64,000 bases of DNA from Ischnura elegans (GCF_921293095.1 NC_060252.1:79132866-79196865); one strand, 5' to 3'. Shown: positions 1 through 11,300, numbered from the stretch's first letter. A program made the numbers and translations. Notes: generated by a model from the letters alone, not told the origin.

Positions 1-680
1 CTTGAATGCCTGTTGGGGTGATAGTTATTTTAACGCCTTCTCTCTCACAAGGAGAATGGCTGATGAATCATAATGTATCTAAGAACCTATTTTTAGTTAT
101 TTTCACAGGATAAAAACGTCAACTAGATTAAGAGCAAGATATTGGATGCTAGAAAATATGTGAAAATATATCTGTAGGTGTTAGCCCTACGTGTGAGACC
201 GACGCAAAATTGATAATGCAATGAAAAAAATGGAAATAGATCACACGGAAATAGTAATAATTGACTGAAATTTGAAAACGAAATATCTCCGAATTTTTTT
301 TAGAATTCTGGGAATATATAAGAAATTGTGATGCCGTTCTGGGGAGAAATTATCTGGTCTATTAATTTTTTGGCCTAAATAACATCGAATGACACACGTT
401 TGGTCACATTGTGTTATGTATGGTTCTGAGTGGTCAATGAACCAAAGAAATACTGCCGAGAATATGTACTTCAATGTGTACATTTCTATGGTGAAGTATG
501 TCTACGTTATCATTTTATCTCATTAGTTTGACGAATCTTTCGACAAGATCAGTTTCATACTGTGATGTAAAGATAACAGTTTTACTTTCGTGACAGATTT
601 GTGGAGTGGTGCGCGTACTGTTCGGATGCGTCACGGTGAATCTAATTATCTCACGCAGTGAAAAGGGTCGATATGCTCAC
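1..680. other. Intron sequence beyond gene C exon, no gene seen
   Basis: AT-rich sequence downstream, in transcription order, of the gene C otopetrin exon, so probably its intron. I see no coding exon, RNA gene or recognisable mobile element here. Confidence 0.4.
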
Positions 681-798
681 ATCGTGGAATCCAGACGGTG
701 GCTGGTCGACCGCGACTGCTTCAGTGACAGGCAGTGCCACTCCAAGGACCACAACTAGCTTACCGTAGAAGGCGGAGAGTGTTGCGACCAAAGCGGCG
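681..798 (-). CDS. Otopetrin gene C, internal exon (first membrane helix)
   Basis: This 118-bp exon encodes 39 residues plus one phase base, including ALVATLSAFYGKLVVVLGVA and PVTEAV. It aligns with gene A exon 20443-20569 and the first half of gene B exon 56559-56782, the start of the otopetrin membrane domain (TM1). The acceptor is a pyrimidine-rich tract ending GTTGCAG at the upper edge. The donor is GTGAGC after FHD, phase 0, the same intron position as in gene A after FHE. Otopetrins are plasma-membrane proton channels opened by acid. The rest of the gene must lie to the left, outside the window, and its 5' exons were not found with certainty. It is a third member of the tandem cluster and looks closer to A than to B by intron position. 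Confidence 0.85.
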
Positions 799-1164
799 CT
801 GCAACAGGAGAGAAATGGTGAGGCATATTTAGCAAGGAAAATGAGACTACAACGACGCCATTGAGAACCCTCGGATTCTGTCGATGTTTTTGGCGAAAAA
901 AACAATAATGTGCAATATTGCAGCCTTGTGAGCAAGATGTTATTGGAGAATAAAAGAAAATGTAAAAATGCGCTTACAAATGAATAGTTAATCAAAGTAG
1001 GAGCAGTCAAACAGTAATTGATTGAATGACAAAATGATAGGCATTACTTGGATAAAATAGCTATTGCTCTCTTTGTCAGAGGAAACTTAAAGGAATGGTC
1101 ATATATACTTTTAATTATGTTTTAAAAGGTTCCACAATGTAGCAATATAGTTAATCGTTTAGGC

Positions 1165-1734
1165 AAGCTTCTCTCGGGATTTCCACCGCGTTGGAAACTT
1201 CATTTCTGTAGACGCTTCGAGCTCCAACTAGGGGTTCATCCTCAGGGCTACTGAGTTTCGTTTCGAGGAAATTAGCTTTTTATCGTGAAGTTATTTGTTT
1301 CTGGTTAAATTTATTATAGTCTGATACAACGATAATATAACCTTGAGGAAAGATTAAGCACTCAAAAAACCGTAAGTTCGACTGTGGCGGCGTCAATCAC
1401 TCCCGCGGCGACTTTAGAATTACTCTCCACGGAAGTAGGTTATTCCAGGGAGTCTTTTTTTTCGTTATGTTTTACCATTTTTTCTCGTTTTAGTGGGCCG
1501 CATCACGTAAGAGTAGTTTGAACGAAACGAATTAAGGTCAATAAATGGCGAAAATGATGCACCAAGTTAATTGTAACCATGTGACACAGCAATAAAAAAG
1601 CAAATAACTCCACGATAACAAGTTTAATTCCCTCGGAACGACATATAGCAGACCTGAGGATCATCCACGAGTCGTAGCTCGAAACGTCGGCAGAAATGGA
1701 CTTTCTAACCCGGTGGGAATCACGAGAGAAGTTT
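1165..1734. repeat. Foldback element with ~83-bp inverted arms (hammerhead-like motif in both arms)
   Basis: The segment 1165-1247 is an imperfect inverted copy of 1652-1734. The interior of about 400 bases is noncoding. Each arm carries CTGAGGA (1239-1245 on the minus strand, 1654-1660 on the plus strand) followed about 20 bases later by CTCGAAGC or CTCGAAAC. These arms belong to the motif family discussed in the findings. The shared outer part (ACCCGGTGG-like, then CGAGAGAAG) also resembles part of the 19118-19232 foldback. Confidence 0.7.
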
Positions 1735-2524
1735 ACCCGCATAATTCGCCGGGAAAGTATAATATCTTTTTTCATATTTAATCGTAGCTTGGGAAGAAAT
1801 TTTGGAATTCACCGTGAATAGCATCTTAGCGTTCGTAGTGGTATTTTTTTTGTTCGTCTTTCTCTTACTTTCCTTCGCGCTTCCACTTGCGGCTTCCCCA
1901 TCTCACCACCCGATGACCTTTGCCGCTGCGGACTGAGTCACACCGCGTTCTATTATCAATGAATGCCGATTCCGGAGAGTAGAGCGCACTGCGGGACAAA
2001 ATGGAATCATATTAATGACGAATGAGTCGGGTTTAGTATCCTATTTAACATACAAATCTTTTATGATAAAAATGAACAACAAATGGTAATTTCCACACTT
2101 TAATATACTACGCCACTACCGACAATAGTTTCGACACTATCTCGTGTTCAAGGTCGAAACCTTGGTCCGTTGCGGAGTTGTATATCGTCAAAGGTACAAA
2201 GTTAAATTCAATACTGGAACTGAACTGGTTAGTGGTATCGCCCGTGTAAAAAATCGTTCATTGAGTTTCACTATAGAACAGAACCGTAGCGTCCCTTGTG
2301 GGAGTGTCATTCTTGCCAATGCATAAAAAAGTAACCGCTAGGGTGCGTTAGGTCAACATCGGAGAAAATTGCTCTAAAATACTATGAAGGGGATTCACTA
2401 GAGCACACTGACACAACTATCTACGTGTATCCACAGTTTGCCTGCATGATAAATGGCCCGTATTATATTCTGTATCAATTCCTGTTACTAGGCTATTAGG
2501 TAATCGGTAGCGTGGTTGCCCATT
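1735..2524. other. No recognisable gene
   Basis: Mixed-composition intergenic or intronic sequence. A 60-codon plus-strand reading frame at 2144-2326 has no feature I recognise and is treated as chance. Confidence 0.4.
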
Positions 2525-3720
2525 AGTTGGATGAGGACCAATTTGGATTCAGGAAAAACAAAGGCACAAGGGAAGCAATATTGGCCCTAAGACTGCTCAT
2601 AGAAAAGAGAATGGAAAAGAACAAGCCAACATTCGTTGCGTTTGTGGACTTAGAGAAAGCATTTGATAACTTGGATTGGAGCACAATGCTTGGAATCCTA
2701 AAGGAAATTGGGGTTCTTTATAATGACAGAAGAATCATCCACAGTTTATACAAAAACCAAATAGCCGTGATAAAATCAGGGCCCAGCTGTGAAGAAGCAA
2801 GAATTAAGAAAGGAGTGCGACAAGGCTGTACATTGTCACCCGTAATTTTCAACGTTTACATTGAAAAAGCCATTAAGGAAATCAAAGAAAAGGCATTGGG
2901 AGTGAATATCCATGGAGAAAAAATAAGCATGCTAAGATTTGCCGATGACATAGCCGTTATAGCAGAAACAGAGAAGGATTTGAAAAATATTCTGGTTAAT
3001 ATGGGTAGGGTAATGAGTAGATATCAACTGAAAATAAGCACGAAGAAAACCAAGATCTTAGTAAGCAGCAGAAGAGAAGAAGTCAAGACCAACATTAAAA
3101 TAGGGAGGCAAAAACTGATAGAAGTGGATGAATTCTGTTATTTGGGAAGCAAGATAACTAGTGACGGGAGAAGCAAGAAAGAAATTATCAGCAGAATAGC
3201 CCAGGCGAAGAGAGCATTCCACCAAAAGAGAGACCTGCTTACAGCGGGAAACTTAAATATGGATGTAAAGAAACAATTTATAAGAACCTACATCTGGAGT
3301 ATGCTCCTATACGGAAGTGAGGCATGGACAATGACCGCAGCGGAGAAAGCAAGGATAGAGGCCTTTGAAATGTGGTGCTACAGAAGAATGATGAAAATCA
3401 AATGGATCGACCGAGTTAGTAACGAGGAAGTCCTAAGAAGGGTAGGAGAGAAGAGAAGCCTCATGAAAACCTTAATAAGAAGACGGAACAACCTTATAGG
3501 CCACATCTTGAGACATGATGGCCTGATGAAGACAATCGTCGAAGGACAGACGGAAGGCAAGAATGGAAAAGGAAGACCTCGAACAAAATATATGGAACAA
3601 GTAAAGAAGAATGTGAAAGAGAAGAAATACGTAGGAGTGAAAAGATTAGCTGATAGGAGAACTGAGTGGAGAGCTGCGTCAAACCAATCCTAGGATTGTT
3701 GACCAGTGATGATGATGATG
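2525..3720 (+). mobile_element. 5'-truncated non-LTR retrotransposon, RTE-like, copy 1
   Basis: This is the longest of four copies in the window. It keeps the reverse transcriptase and C-terminal region. The stop codon is followed by only about 15 bases of 3' sequence and then a GATGAT simple-repeat tail ending at 3720. A very short 3' UTR with a short-repeat tail is typical of RTE-clade LINEs. The 5' part (apurinic endonuclease and N-terminal RT) is missing, as expected from incomplete target-primed reverse transcription. Flanking target duplications are not clear for this copy. Copies 2 (26069-26433) and 3 (52560-53196) end identically. Confidence 0.9.
2527..3693 (+). CDS. Reverse transcriptase fragment of RTE-like LINE
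   Basis: An uninterrupted frame of 388 codons begins inside the polymerase, so the apparent start is not the true one. RT motifs appear in order: QFGFRK at about residue 5, the first catalytic aspartate in DLEKAFD (41-47), GVRQGCTLSP (96-105) and the FADD active-site box (138-141). The C-terminal half has the region usual in insect endonuclease-reverse transcriptases: EAFEMWCYRRMMKIKWIDRV, GHILRHDGL and a basic GKGRPR stretch. The frame ends with NQS just before the GATGAT tail. The lack of stops suggests a fairly recent insertion, but the element is dead because its 5' half is absent. The exact clade (RTE versus a relative) is inference. Confidence 0.9.
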   Translation: MDEDQFGFRKNKGTREAILALRLLIEKRMEKNKPTFVAFVDLEKAFDNLDWSTMLGILKEIGVLYNDRRIIHSLYKNQIAVIKSGPSCEEARIKKGVRQGCTLSPVIFNVYIEKAIKEIKEKALGVNIHGEKISMLRFADDIAVIAETEKDLKNILVNMGRVMSRYQLKISTKKTKILVSSRREEVKTNIKIGRQKLIEVDEFCYLGSKITSDGRSKKEIISRIAQAKRAFHQKRDLLTAGNLNMDVKKQFIRTYIWSMLLYGSEAWTMTAAEKARIEAFEMWCYRRMMKIKWIDRVSNEEVLRRVGEKRSLMKTLIRRRNNLIGHILRHDGLMKTIVEGQTEGKNGKGRPRTKYMEQVKKNVKEKKYVGVKRLADRRTEWRAASNQS

Positions 3721-4344
3721 AGGACTTGGTATATATTTCCAAAACCGAATCCAACTAAATCTTTTCCTCTACTCTTTGGGGGCATTCTGGGTTCGAAAAA
3801 TCGGTGGTAACGAGGTATTGGAACATCGCGGAGAAGCTTATTAATGGCAGAAAAGTCATTGTGATAGCCATTAGTCCATATCTTGTAACTGTCAGAAGGC
3901 CTGAAAGTCGAGAATTGTTTGGTTTTTTCCAAGATTCATCATTAGTAGGTTAGATATCACTGGAAAAAACGATCCTCGTGGAACAAACGGCGGACAAAAG
4001 TTGTATTAACTGGTATAGTGACTAGAAAAAGCCGTAAGCCTTTTCCTAGCGTAGAGGCAGGCCCATGCTGGGCCGCTGGGGCACTGGGACGTATCGCGGT
4101 GCGCCCTCCAGCTTGGAAATCATTTGCACCCCCCCGTTCCGAAACTGACACATTTAAAAAACAGAATACCCAAATTGAGCAGTCAACTTGATTTCAATGA
4201 TGCCTAATTTAACAGCAACAAGCAAAGCAATTTGAGTAAACAAAGCAATTTTTTAAATAAATATTATTCATTCTGGATCTTTCCGGTAATCTTCCCCCTG
4301 CATAGTGCCCTCCGCCCTCTGCTCATGGCCGTCCACCGCCCTAA
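3721..4344. other. No recognisable gene
   Basis: An 80-codon minus-strand frame at 3690-3932 is open but matches nothing I know. The stretch around 4040-4140 is GC-richer and without clear features. Confidence 0.35.
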
Positions 4345-4640
4345 GGCCCCTTGCACACACACCGATTTTGGACGGCCGGTAAAATATCGGCCGATATTTT
4401 ACCGGCGAAGCGATGCGTGCACACACGCCGGATTTTTACCGGTCAAACGATAAGTTGCTATGTTTTTGAGCCGGCGCCGGCGATCCACAGTGACAATGGC
4501 CGGCAGCTAACCGGCATTTTGCCGGTGCTGACGCGTGATGGTGTGTGTGCTAGCTCCAATGTTCTCCCATTGTTCACTATTGGAATGTGGACGGCCGATA
4601 TTTCACCGGCCGTCCAAAATCGGTGTGTGTGCAAGGGGCC
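4345..4640. mobile_element. PIF/Harbinger-type MITE with ~50-bp terminal inverted repeats
   Basis: The ends are near-perfect inverted copies beginning GGCCCCTTGCACACACACCG, flanked by TAA on both sides (4342-4344 and 4641-4643). A three-base TAA or TTA duplication with GG-starting ends is the PIF/Harbinger pattern. The 296-bp body is noncoding and holds further internal palindromes built on GGCCGATATTTTACCGGC. No transposase is encoded, so it would depend on one supplied elsewhere. Superfamily assignment is inferred from ends and duplication only. Confidence 0.7.
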
Positions 4641-5393
4641 TAAGGAGTCCAGCACGGGCCCGGGTTGAGGGGTTCTGGGGGGGAAGAGAACCCCCAGCGA
4701 GCAAAAGCGAGTATCTATTTCTCTCCGATTATATCGTATCCATTTAAAGGAAAATGGAAGTTTTCACTCATTTTAAAAGCTGTTTTACCTTTCGGCGACC
4801 ACGCTGTCCATGGTTTCGAATTTTATCCCATTCGTCTGCTCTTGCGAAGATCCATAGCAGGGTGTACGTCCGTGAAGGGAGCTCGCTGCGATCCAGATTG
4901 AAGGGCGGTATTTTGCTTTCTCTTAACTTATGCATGCTAGGTGTCGCGGCGGAATATAGGCTCATGGTCTCAGTTAGCACTCAGCCCAGCTCGGCGCATT
5001 GTTGACAGAATCTATGGGGACAGGATGAAATTATCGCCTCTGATCTTAGTGCTGGGTATACTCGAGGGATAAGCCCTTCGATTTTCCATGCTCGCACCGT
5101 TGAGAGAATTATCACTTAACTATGTAATATTATGATACATGAAGAAATAGGATGCATAACGAAATATGATTCCCTGGGAATTATTGCTTTTTTATACGAT
5201 AAATTAAGGATATGTCAATTAATTATTTACTCTTCTCTATGTATGTTTGATATTGACCCAATTAAAATCACGGTTATATTTTTTCTATTTTATTTTATTT
5301 GAATTATTCATTTACAGACTCTACATTCTTGTGTAGTCATTCCTCATATAAATATGCTTGTCTCTTTTGATGGTGTCACGGCATACATTAGTG
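4641..5393. other. No gene; GC hairpin resembling one at 33.6 kb
   Basis: At about 4678-4712 a G-run and a C-run flank AGAGAA, followed by CAGCGAGCAAAAGCGAGT. A very similar arrangement lies at 33639-33688. The rest is AT-rich without features up to the piggyBac target site at 5394. Confidence 0.4.
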
Positions 5394-5397
5394 TTAA

Positions 5398-8138
5398 CCC
5401 ATTTATGCCCACTAATTTTTTTTCATGAAAATTTAACTTTATTTACTTTTTTCGAACTTATTATTCCTCTGGACAACAGAAAAAATGTTGAAAAAAATCC
5501 TGAAGCATTTGTTTAAAAATTATGACATGGGTCGTTTTCGACCCACTGGGCATTGGTGAGCACATTTAGGATATTGACTATTGGAGCGTTTTCCAATAGG
5601 CTCTTCAGAGTTATCGAGGTGCAACTGCTTTATGATTTCCAATTTGTTGTCTTTTGTTTTTTAATTGAAATTTTAATTAACTTACATTATTTTGGGAAAA
5701 TTGTTAAAATAAAAAAAAATATTTTAAGATACTATTCATATAAAATAATTGTTTATTTCCTTCTAAGTTTTAACAGTCAGAGATATTTTTATGGTACTCC
5801 TCAAAGCACTTATCGTGCAAAGGAATGCAACATTTATGGCATGATTTTACTGTTTTACTACGACATAAAACGCATCTTCTTCTTGGCTGATCTGTGAGAA
5901 TAATATGGTGCGGTCCACTCGTTCGGATTATCTCTGGAGGTGCAAACTTGCTTGTTGGTCCTGCTCGTTGTGGTGGAGTACCATATTTCTTCAATAATGA
6001 TATTACAATTTCTCTTCTGAAAGCTAAACTGTCCAGTTTCATACCATAAGTCCTGCTGAGACACCATGCATTACTCATGTATACATCCATCATCCATAGA
6101 AATATGGGCGTGTACCACTTTTTCCCACGAATGCCAATACGGTAATTAGAGATATTATTGTCCATTTGGTCTACACCACCCATGTTTCGATTGTACATGG
6201 CAATAACGTGGGGTTGTGGAATTTCAATTCTTCCTTTTACGGATGCTGAATATCTCGATGCCTTCTGCTGAGGTTCGACGCCAAACTGATTAGATAGCAT
6301 TGTGACAACGTTATTGTCCATCCACCTAACTGCACTGATATTGTCCTCCCGGGATACACGACAGTCATATCTACCTCTCTCATTTCTTTTAAACACTTTA
6401 ACATCCAGCAAGGGGCAGTTTTCAATTCGGTTCACTCTAGCGGTTCCCGTTCCACCATAGCCAAATTTTGTTAGTTCGTGTATTAGATTCGCAGAAGTGA
6501 AAAAATTATCATAATACAGGGAGAAATTCAGCAGTGGATAATTTTTTTTTAGGTTTTCAGCAAACCCCATCACCACAGATTCACCGAGCCCTCTTGATGA
6601 AGTGAAAACCCTTTTTTCCTTTACTTTCCCTTGGTAGATATCAAATTGGATGCAGTACCCTAGGCGGAGTGCAGCTACCCAGGCCTTGTAACCGAATCTC
6701 ACTGGCTTTCCCCGAATAAACTGTTTGCATCCGTGCCTTCCAAAGTATGGAATCATAGCCTCATCGATAGAAATTGATTCTTCTAAAGGCGCAAATCTAC
6801 AAAAGTTTTTGTTGAGTTCACAAATGACTGGACGCAATTTTGCGAGACGATCGGATATGTCTAAGGCACTATTATCTGCACAATGGATGTTCGTAAATAT
6901 TTCCTCAAACTTGTTTCTTCTCATACTTCTAGACACCAGTGAATTGTTGACATCTTCCTTTTCTTCCCAGTACATTCTTCTTCTTGGGAGCCAGTTATAT
7001 CCGGACAAAAACAATATGCCTAAAAATGTATACATATCTTCCTTGGAAACCTGCACACACCTATTCCTCGCTTCTGCATATTGGTTTGTAAACTCAACAA
7101 GTTTCGTAATGATGTTGTCATCAATAAAAAGTTCGAAAAACTCTAATGGGTGACTGGACGAGGATAAAGTCAGTAGAGGTATAAAACATGTACTCCAAGA
7201 ATCACAAACAGGGGTAGTTAGATCACAACTGACCCATCTCCGTGTTATGTTTTGGGTTTTGGTTGTCTTCCTTCTCCTTTTAGAATGGGATGGTTCTTCA
7301 ACGAATTTGATTTCCTCATCAACTTCACCAGGGTCATCTTCAATGTCAATGTTGAAGTCACCGCTTGCAGCTGCCGGCCACAAAGACGATCAGGATCGTT
7401 ACATTCTTCGTCCCCGGAATCCTCACATGTTTCGTTTCCATCTTCTGGAGGAGTTATGTAAATATATACTTCATCTTCTACACCTTTTTCATCCAACTCT
7501 TCTAGCTCGTGAAGTATTTCTGTTGTAGTCAGCTGTTTGCGACTAATTTAGAGGTATAAATTAGTCAATGAGCTCACGAAAAAAATATGTTTATAAAATA
7601 AAAATATGTCCTCTAGGAGTTATATACTAACCTTGCCATGCCAAAATTTATTTGGACTAATGCACTCCAAAAGAATCTTATCGCAGTTCAGCAGAGAGAA
7701 CGCTCGAATTCTGGTCAACCTAGTACGTCTGGTGTTGCCCAACAAACTAGCCTTATCTGCCCAGTGGGTCGAAAACGACCCACGCCAATATCATGACCCG
7801 TTGCAGACACAGGAGACATGAAATTTGGTAATTGAATACGGAATAATGAAATTGAGTGTATAAAGTATTGTAGCATGTCGTGTCATTTCGATTGAGCTTG
7901 AAAATTTTGGTTACATTGTAGGTCAAAGTTATTCGAAAATCGCGTTAAAGAGAAGTAATTTTTTATGCCCACATTACAATGATTTGAAAATGTATCCTTG
8001 GAAATATTACTTCAGGAATGAATGACTTGCTTCCCTGTAAGACGAAAATAACAACAATGTAGACAAATACTTCAAATTAGAGGGACTAGGATTTTTTATA
8101 TCCTGTGGGTCGAAAACGACCCACTGGGCATATATGGG
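5398..8138 (-). mobile_element. Complete piggyBac-family transposon flanked by TTAA
   Basis: The element is bounded by TTAA at 5394-5397 and 8139-8142. Its 14-bp terminal inverted repeats, CCCATTTATGCCCA on the left and the inverse with one mismatch on the right, are visible. TTAA duplication is diagnostic of piggyBac. Inside lie three copies of a palindrome around GGGTCGNNNNCGACCC (about 5529-5546, 7766-7784 and 8105-8123), likely subterminal transposase-binding repeats. The transposase gene occupies most of the minus strand. The total length of 2741 bp is normal for an autonomous member. Confidence 0.92.
5770..7535 (-). pseudogene. piggyBac transposase, nearly intact, one apparent frame change
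   Basis: The main frame (5770-7383) gives 537 residues of DDE_Tnp_1_7-type transposase. The three catalytic aspartates sit in SIDEAMIPYF (about D207), LYYDNFFTS (D292) and NMGGVDQMD (D405). A C-terminal cysteine-rich finger (RRRCVLCRSK, CHKCC, HDKCF) binds DNA ends in this family. The acidic N-terminal part (SRKQLTTTEILHELEELDEK, then many D/E and NDPDRL) lies in another frame at about 7378-7533. A small frameshift near 7375-7385, or an unseen intron, therefore separates it from the body. No ATG is visible at the expected N-terminus (ATT precedes SRKQL). It is probably inactive, but only recently so. Confidence 0.88.
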
Positions 8139-8142
8139 TTAA

Positions 8143-9744
8143 TGGTAATTTTGTTACTAATTTTTAGCATTTCTCAGGGTAGCCATTTTGAGATCACAAA
8201 TTACTCATTTCTATATCTCTTAAATTTATTCTGCTGCTCTAGCAACGTATTCTTTTTCAGTCGTCGTAGGAGCTACCATACATTTCATTTTTTGTGTGTC
8301 AAAGCCACGGGAATCCATTCCTCCATTCAATACAATCAACTAATTCGCACCCCTTCGTCCAATTTGTTTTCTCCGCAGTCAGAATTTGAGCTAGCAAATA
8401 ATCCTGAGTTTTATAAAGGTTTTCTGAATCATAAATCAGTCATTTTTCTCATTTAAATAATACCACATGATTCTCTAACTTATTCGTTACGTATATTTGT
8501 GACTTCGTGCAATTCGTCTTTGAAGGCAGCGTGCCCCACTCAGCGGTACAAGAATGTATTTGAAAAATTTATTGTGAAGCGATATTTTATATTTTGTGAT
8601 TTATTGTAGGTTTACTATAAATATATGTAAACGAACGCCATAAAACAAAATCCGTACGAAAAATACATTGGATTTCCGATGGATTCAACTTAAAACTTGT
8701 TCGGCATGCGACCTGCGCTGAAAATTTTGGGGGCGCTTCTGTAAGTTTCATATTTCACCGATATTGTTCGAACTCGTGCTAATTGTCATCGATTTTATGA
8801 TTATATGCCTTATTTGGAAGCGAAACGTATTTTAGTGTAGCAAATTTTACATGCGCTGAAGCTGTTTTTACTAATTACTCGACCGATAATGATGGTATTT
8901 CGACATACGGTGGGATCCGTTTCATGATCGCCCCTTGAAAACGTCATAATTTCATTTAGAAAGGTTGTACTGTAACACTACTCGTTAGTTACTTTTTCTC
9001 TAGATCCCATATATTTTAATTCAGTTAACTACGCATCGTCTTTGTGGGATGTCGATATAATGATCAATATTTTTATTTTACAAAGGCTCAACAATTGTGG
9101 TGCATTGAACTGGAATTCTGAGGAAAAACCGTGGAGCAGGTGCGCGCAATGTATGGAAGATAATATTAAAGGAAAAAATCATTCATCGCTCGCGAGGGGG
9201 GCTATGCCTTCGCAAATCCCTCCCCCCCCGGAATGGTCACTATGCCTGATCTTACAATTGTTGTTGAACCCTATGACACAACACTGTACCTCCGTTGTTG
9301 AAATAATTATTCACGAAATATTTAAATTGGACGATTTGACCAAAATTAAAAGCGCTTGAAAATTGGTTTCTCGACATTTCACGTGGTGTTGATTCAAAAA
9401 ACGACATTTTTGAAAAATCGATTTTTGATCCCAAAGAGTAGTCATAGTTTATGGCTAGTATAGTCAAACGTTGGCAATACTGTAATAGATAGAAAATTGA
9501 ATGTTTCGACAATTTTTCCTAGGGTTTCCGACTACCTTAGATGGAGTCGATTCAATGACTTTTCATCGTATCTCGTCTTGTTCACACGAAAAATTTGTAT
9601 AAATTTGTGCTCGGAAGTGGGTTTCATAGTTTATAGAGAATTATGTTTATAAATGTGTTAAAATTATGCTCTGTGATGATATAGATGATTAAAGAATCAT
9701 GTTTTTACGCCACGATTGAAAAAATGATTGCACTTTTTCTTGTG
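8143..9744. other. No gene; one diverged dispersed repeat
   Basis: AT-rich sequence with several small frames and no recognisable protein. About 8781-8905 is a diverged duplicate of 11180-11300: both contain CATCGAT, a GAAGC/GGAAGC block and AGATGCGCTG-like or ACATGCGCTG sequence followed by TTTTTACTGAT or TTTTTACTAAT. Confidence 0.4.
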
Positions 9745-10255
9745 CTTTCAATATGGTATGAGGATTATTTTTTATTTATTTATTGAATCATTCAAAAACA
9801 GTCCAAACGGCCTTTACATTGAATAGGCGACTTAAAATCTAAAGATTCAACAAATATAAACTATAAAAAGGATACTAAAAAAAGATTCAGAAGATGGGTC
9901 TTCGAAGCTGCCTCTTGAATGATCTTATGGGCATTGAAAGATCCAGGGAAGGGGGGGTAGTCAAAATGGTATTGAAAAAGGTAAGGAGTCTGTAAAAAAG
10001 TGATCAGTGAGAGAGAGAAAGACGGAATTTAGGTTGGTGTATTAGGTGATTAGTATGAAAGGCGCGGGTGGGAATGTGGTGTGAAAAGGAAGGGAATATT
10101 TCTGATGATCTGAACTTGCCATTTAAGGCATTGTAAATGAAGGAAAGATCATGAAAATTAGAATTACACCAAAAATATTTCGCCGAAGTCTAATATGGTA
10201 CGGGAAAGTATTAACCGCAAGCCGATCAACTAATCCACGAGGAAGCTGGAGTAGG
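9745..10255 (-). mobile_element. Decayed 3' end of a non-LTR retrotransposon (possible)
   Basis: Read on the minus strand, the segment ends with repeated AATA units (TAAATAAATAAA) just below 9780, as LINE 3' tails do. Broken coding traces upstream include DLSFIYNALNGKF, reminiscent of the C-terminal region of Jockey/CR1-type reverse transcriptases. No intact frame remains. The identification rests on short traces and is tentative. Confidence 0.35.
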
Positions 10256-10331
10256 CCGGACGCTGGTGCATTTCAGTTGCGTCGCGAAATCCACCTTTTC
10301 CGACGAAGGCCGAGTTAGAAGATGAGCTTAC

Positions 10332-10421
10332 CTTTTAGCACGTAGGCTTCGCTAGCACATCCTCTCGTTTTTTACGTCCCAGGGAGAGGAAAGTCAAGGG
10401 AGGAGTTGGCAGCTTTTTATA
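10332..10421 (-). promoter_or_regulatory. Candidate TATA promoter and short noncoding first exon, minus strand
   Basis: On the minus strand TATAAAAA lies at 10414-10421. About 30 bases downstream a 5' UTR-like stretch begins and runs to a good donor, AAAAG followed by GTAAGC, at 10331/10332. A GC-rich block lies upstream at about 10440-10990. Position and strand fit a distal promoter of otopetrin gene C, whose first visible coding exon is 9.5 kb further on. This is inference; the same AT core also reads TATAAATA on the plus strand. Confidence 0.3.
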
Positions 10422-10439
10422 AATACTCGCACGGGAGGC

Positions 10440-10990
10440 AATACCGCTCGCTAGATCCCGCCCCTCCGAGTTTCCAAATCACTGGACAAAAGAAACACGG
10501 CGGTTGCGAGGGGGCGGGGGTGGTTGTTGTGTCCTCACCCCGTTCGCTCCCTCTCTCTCTCTCTCGCCCCAATGACCACGCCCCTCTGACCCCCCTCAAA
10601 TCCCCCCCGCAATCCCCTTTGTGTCACACTGCCTGCCCCTATCTAGCCCAGCGGAGGCTGCTCACACAAGAAGTTCGTTTTTTTTCTTCTAAATTTATCC
10701 TTTTTTATTTTTATTTGAGCGGTCACTCTCCGGGAGAGTGTCTTTATGTCGTGTTTGGCCCTTCCGCGTTCGCGCACTCAATGCACCCAAAGTGTTCGGG
10801 GGAGGGAGGGGACTCGGGGTCGCCGGGCTGTGACCAAAAGGGTGATGCGCACCGCTGAAAAATATCCGCTTCTCTCTCTCTTTTTACCTCTCCTGTCGAT
10901 ACACGAGGGAGAGGAGAGCGTCGCTAGCCGCTATCATCGGGCGCCGCGCCGCTCCTTTTGGCCCGTGCCGCTCCTGCGTTGTATGTAACT
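10440..10990. other. GC- and CT-rich patch, promoter-like, no supported CDS
   Basis: This block is far GC-richer than its surroundings, with a CT microsatellite near 10546-10564, C-runs and many CpG. A 150-codon plus-strand frame (10406-10858) spans it, but its proline-, serine- and histidine-rich composition follows the base bias and I do not consider it a gene. Confidence 0.4.
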
Positions 10991-11179
10991 CTCCAAAATG
11001 AGTGGTGTTAGTCTTTAGTTCATGTTGTCAATGGGAATACGTCATGGGTAGGTCCTACCTGTAAATAGCTTTGGTCTATTGTGCTGTAGAAGTTGAGCCA
11101 ATTGCATCGCGAGGTCTTCAATGGGTTTTAAGCTGGATGAACGTTTTGAAGGTTACCTGTGTTTACCTTTTTTCATATA

Positions 11180-11300
11180 ATTGCCATCGATTATGTGATA
11201 ATACACCTTAGTTGGTGAGGAAGCATATTTTACCATAGCAAAATTTAGATGCGCTGTTGCTCTTTTTACTGATCATGAACATTTGATATTAATGTAAATT
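11180..11300. repeat. Diverged dispersed repeat, partner of 8781-8905
   Basis: This aligns in the same orientation with 8781-8905 over about 120 bases, at a similarity low enough to suggest age. The family is unknown to me. Confidence 0.45.

Noticed and set aside
3690-3932. 80-codon minus-strand frame next to LINE copy 1
   Set aside because: No recognisable domain, splice context or homologous exon; kept only as a gap note.
10406-10858. 150-codon plus-strand frame across the GC-rich block
   Set aside because: Composition follows the C- and CT-rich bias, no domain or conserved segment is visible, and overlapping frames on the other strand are equally open.
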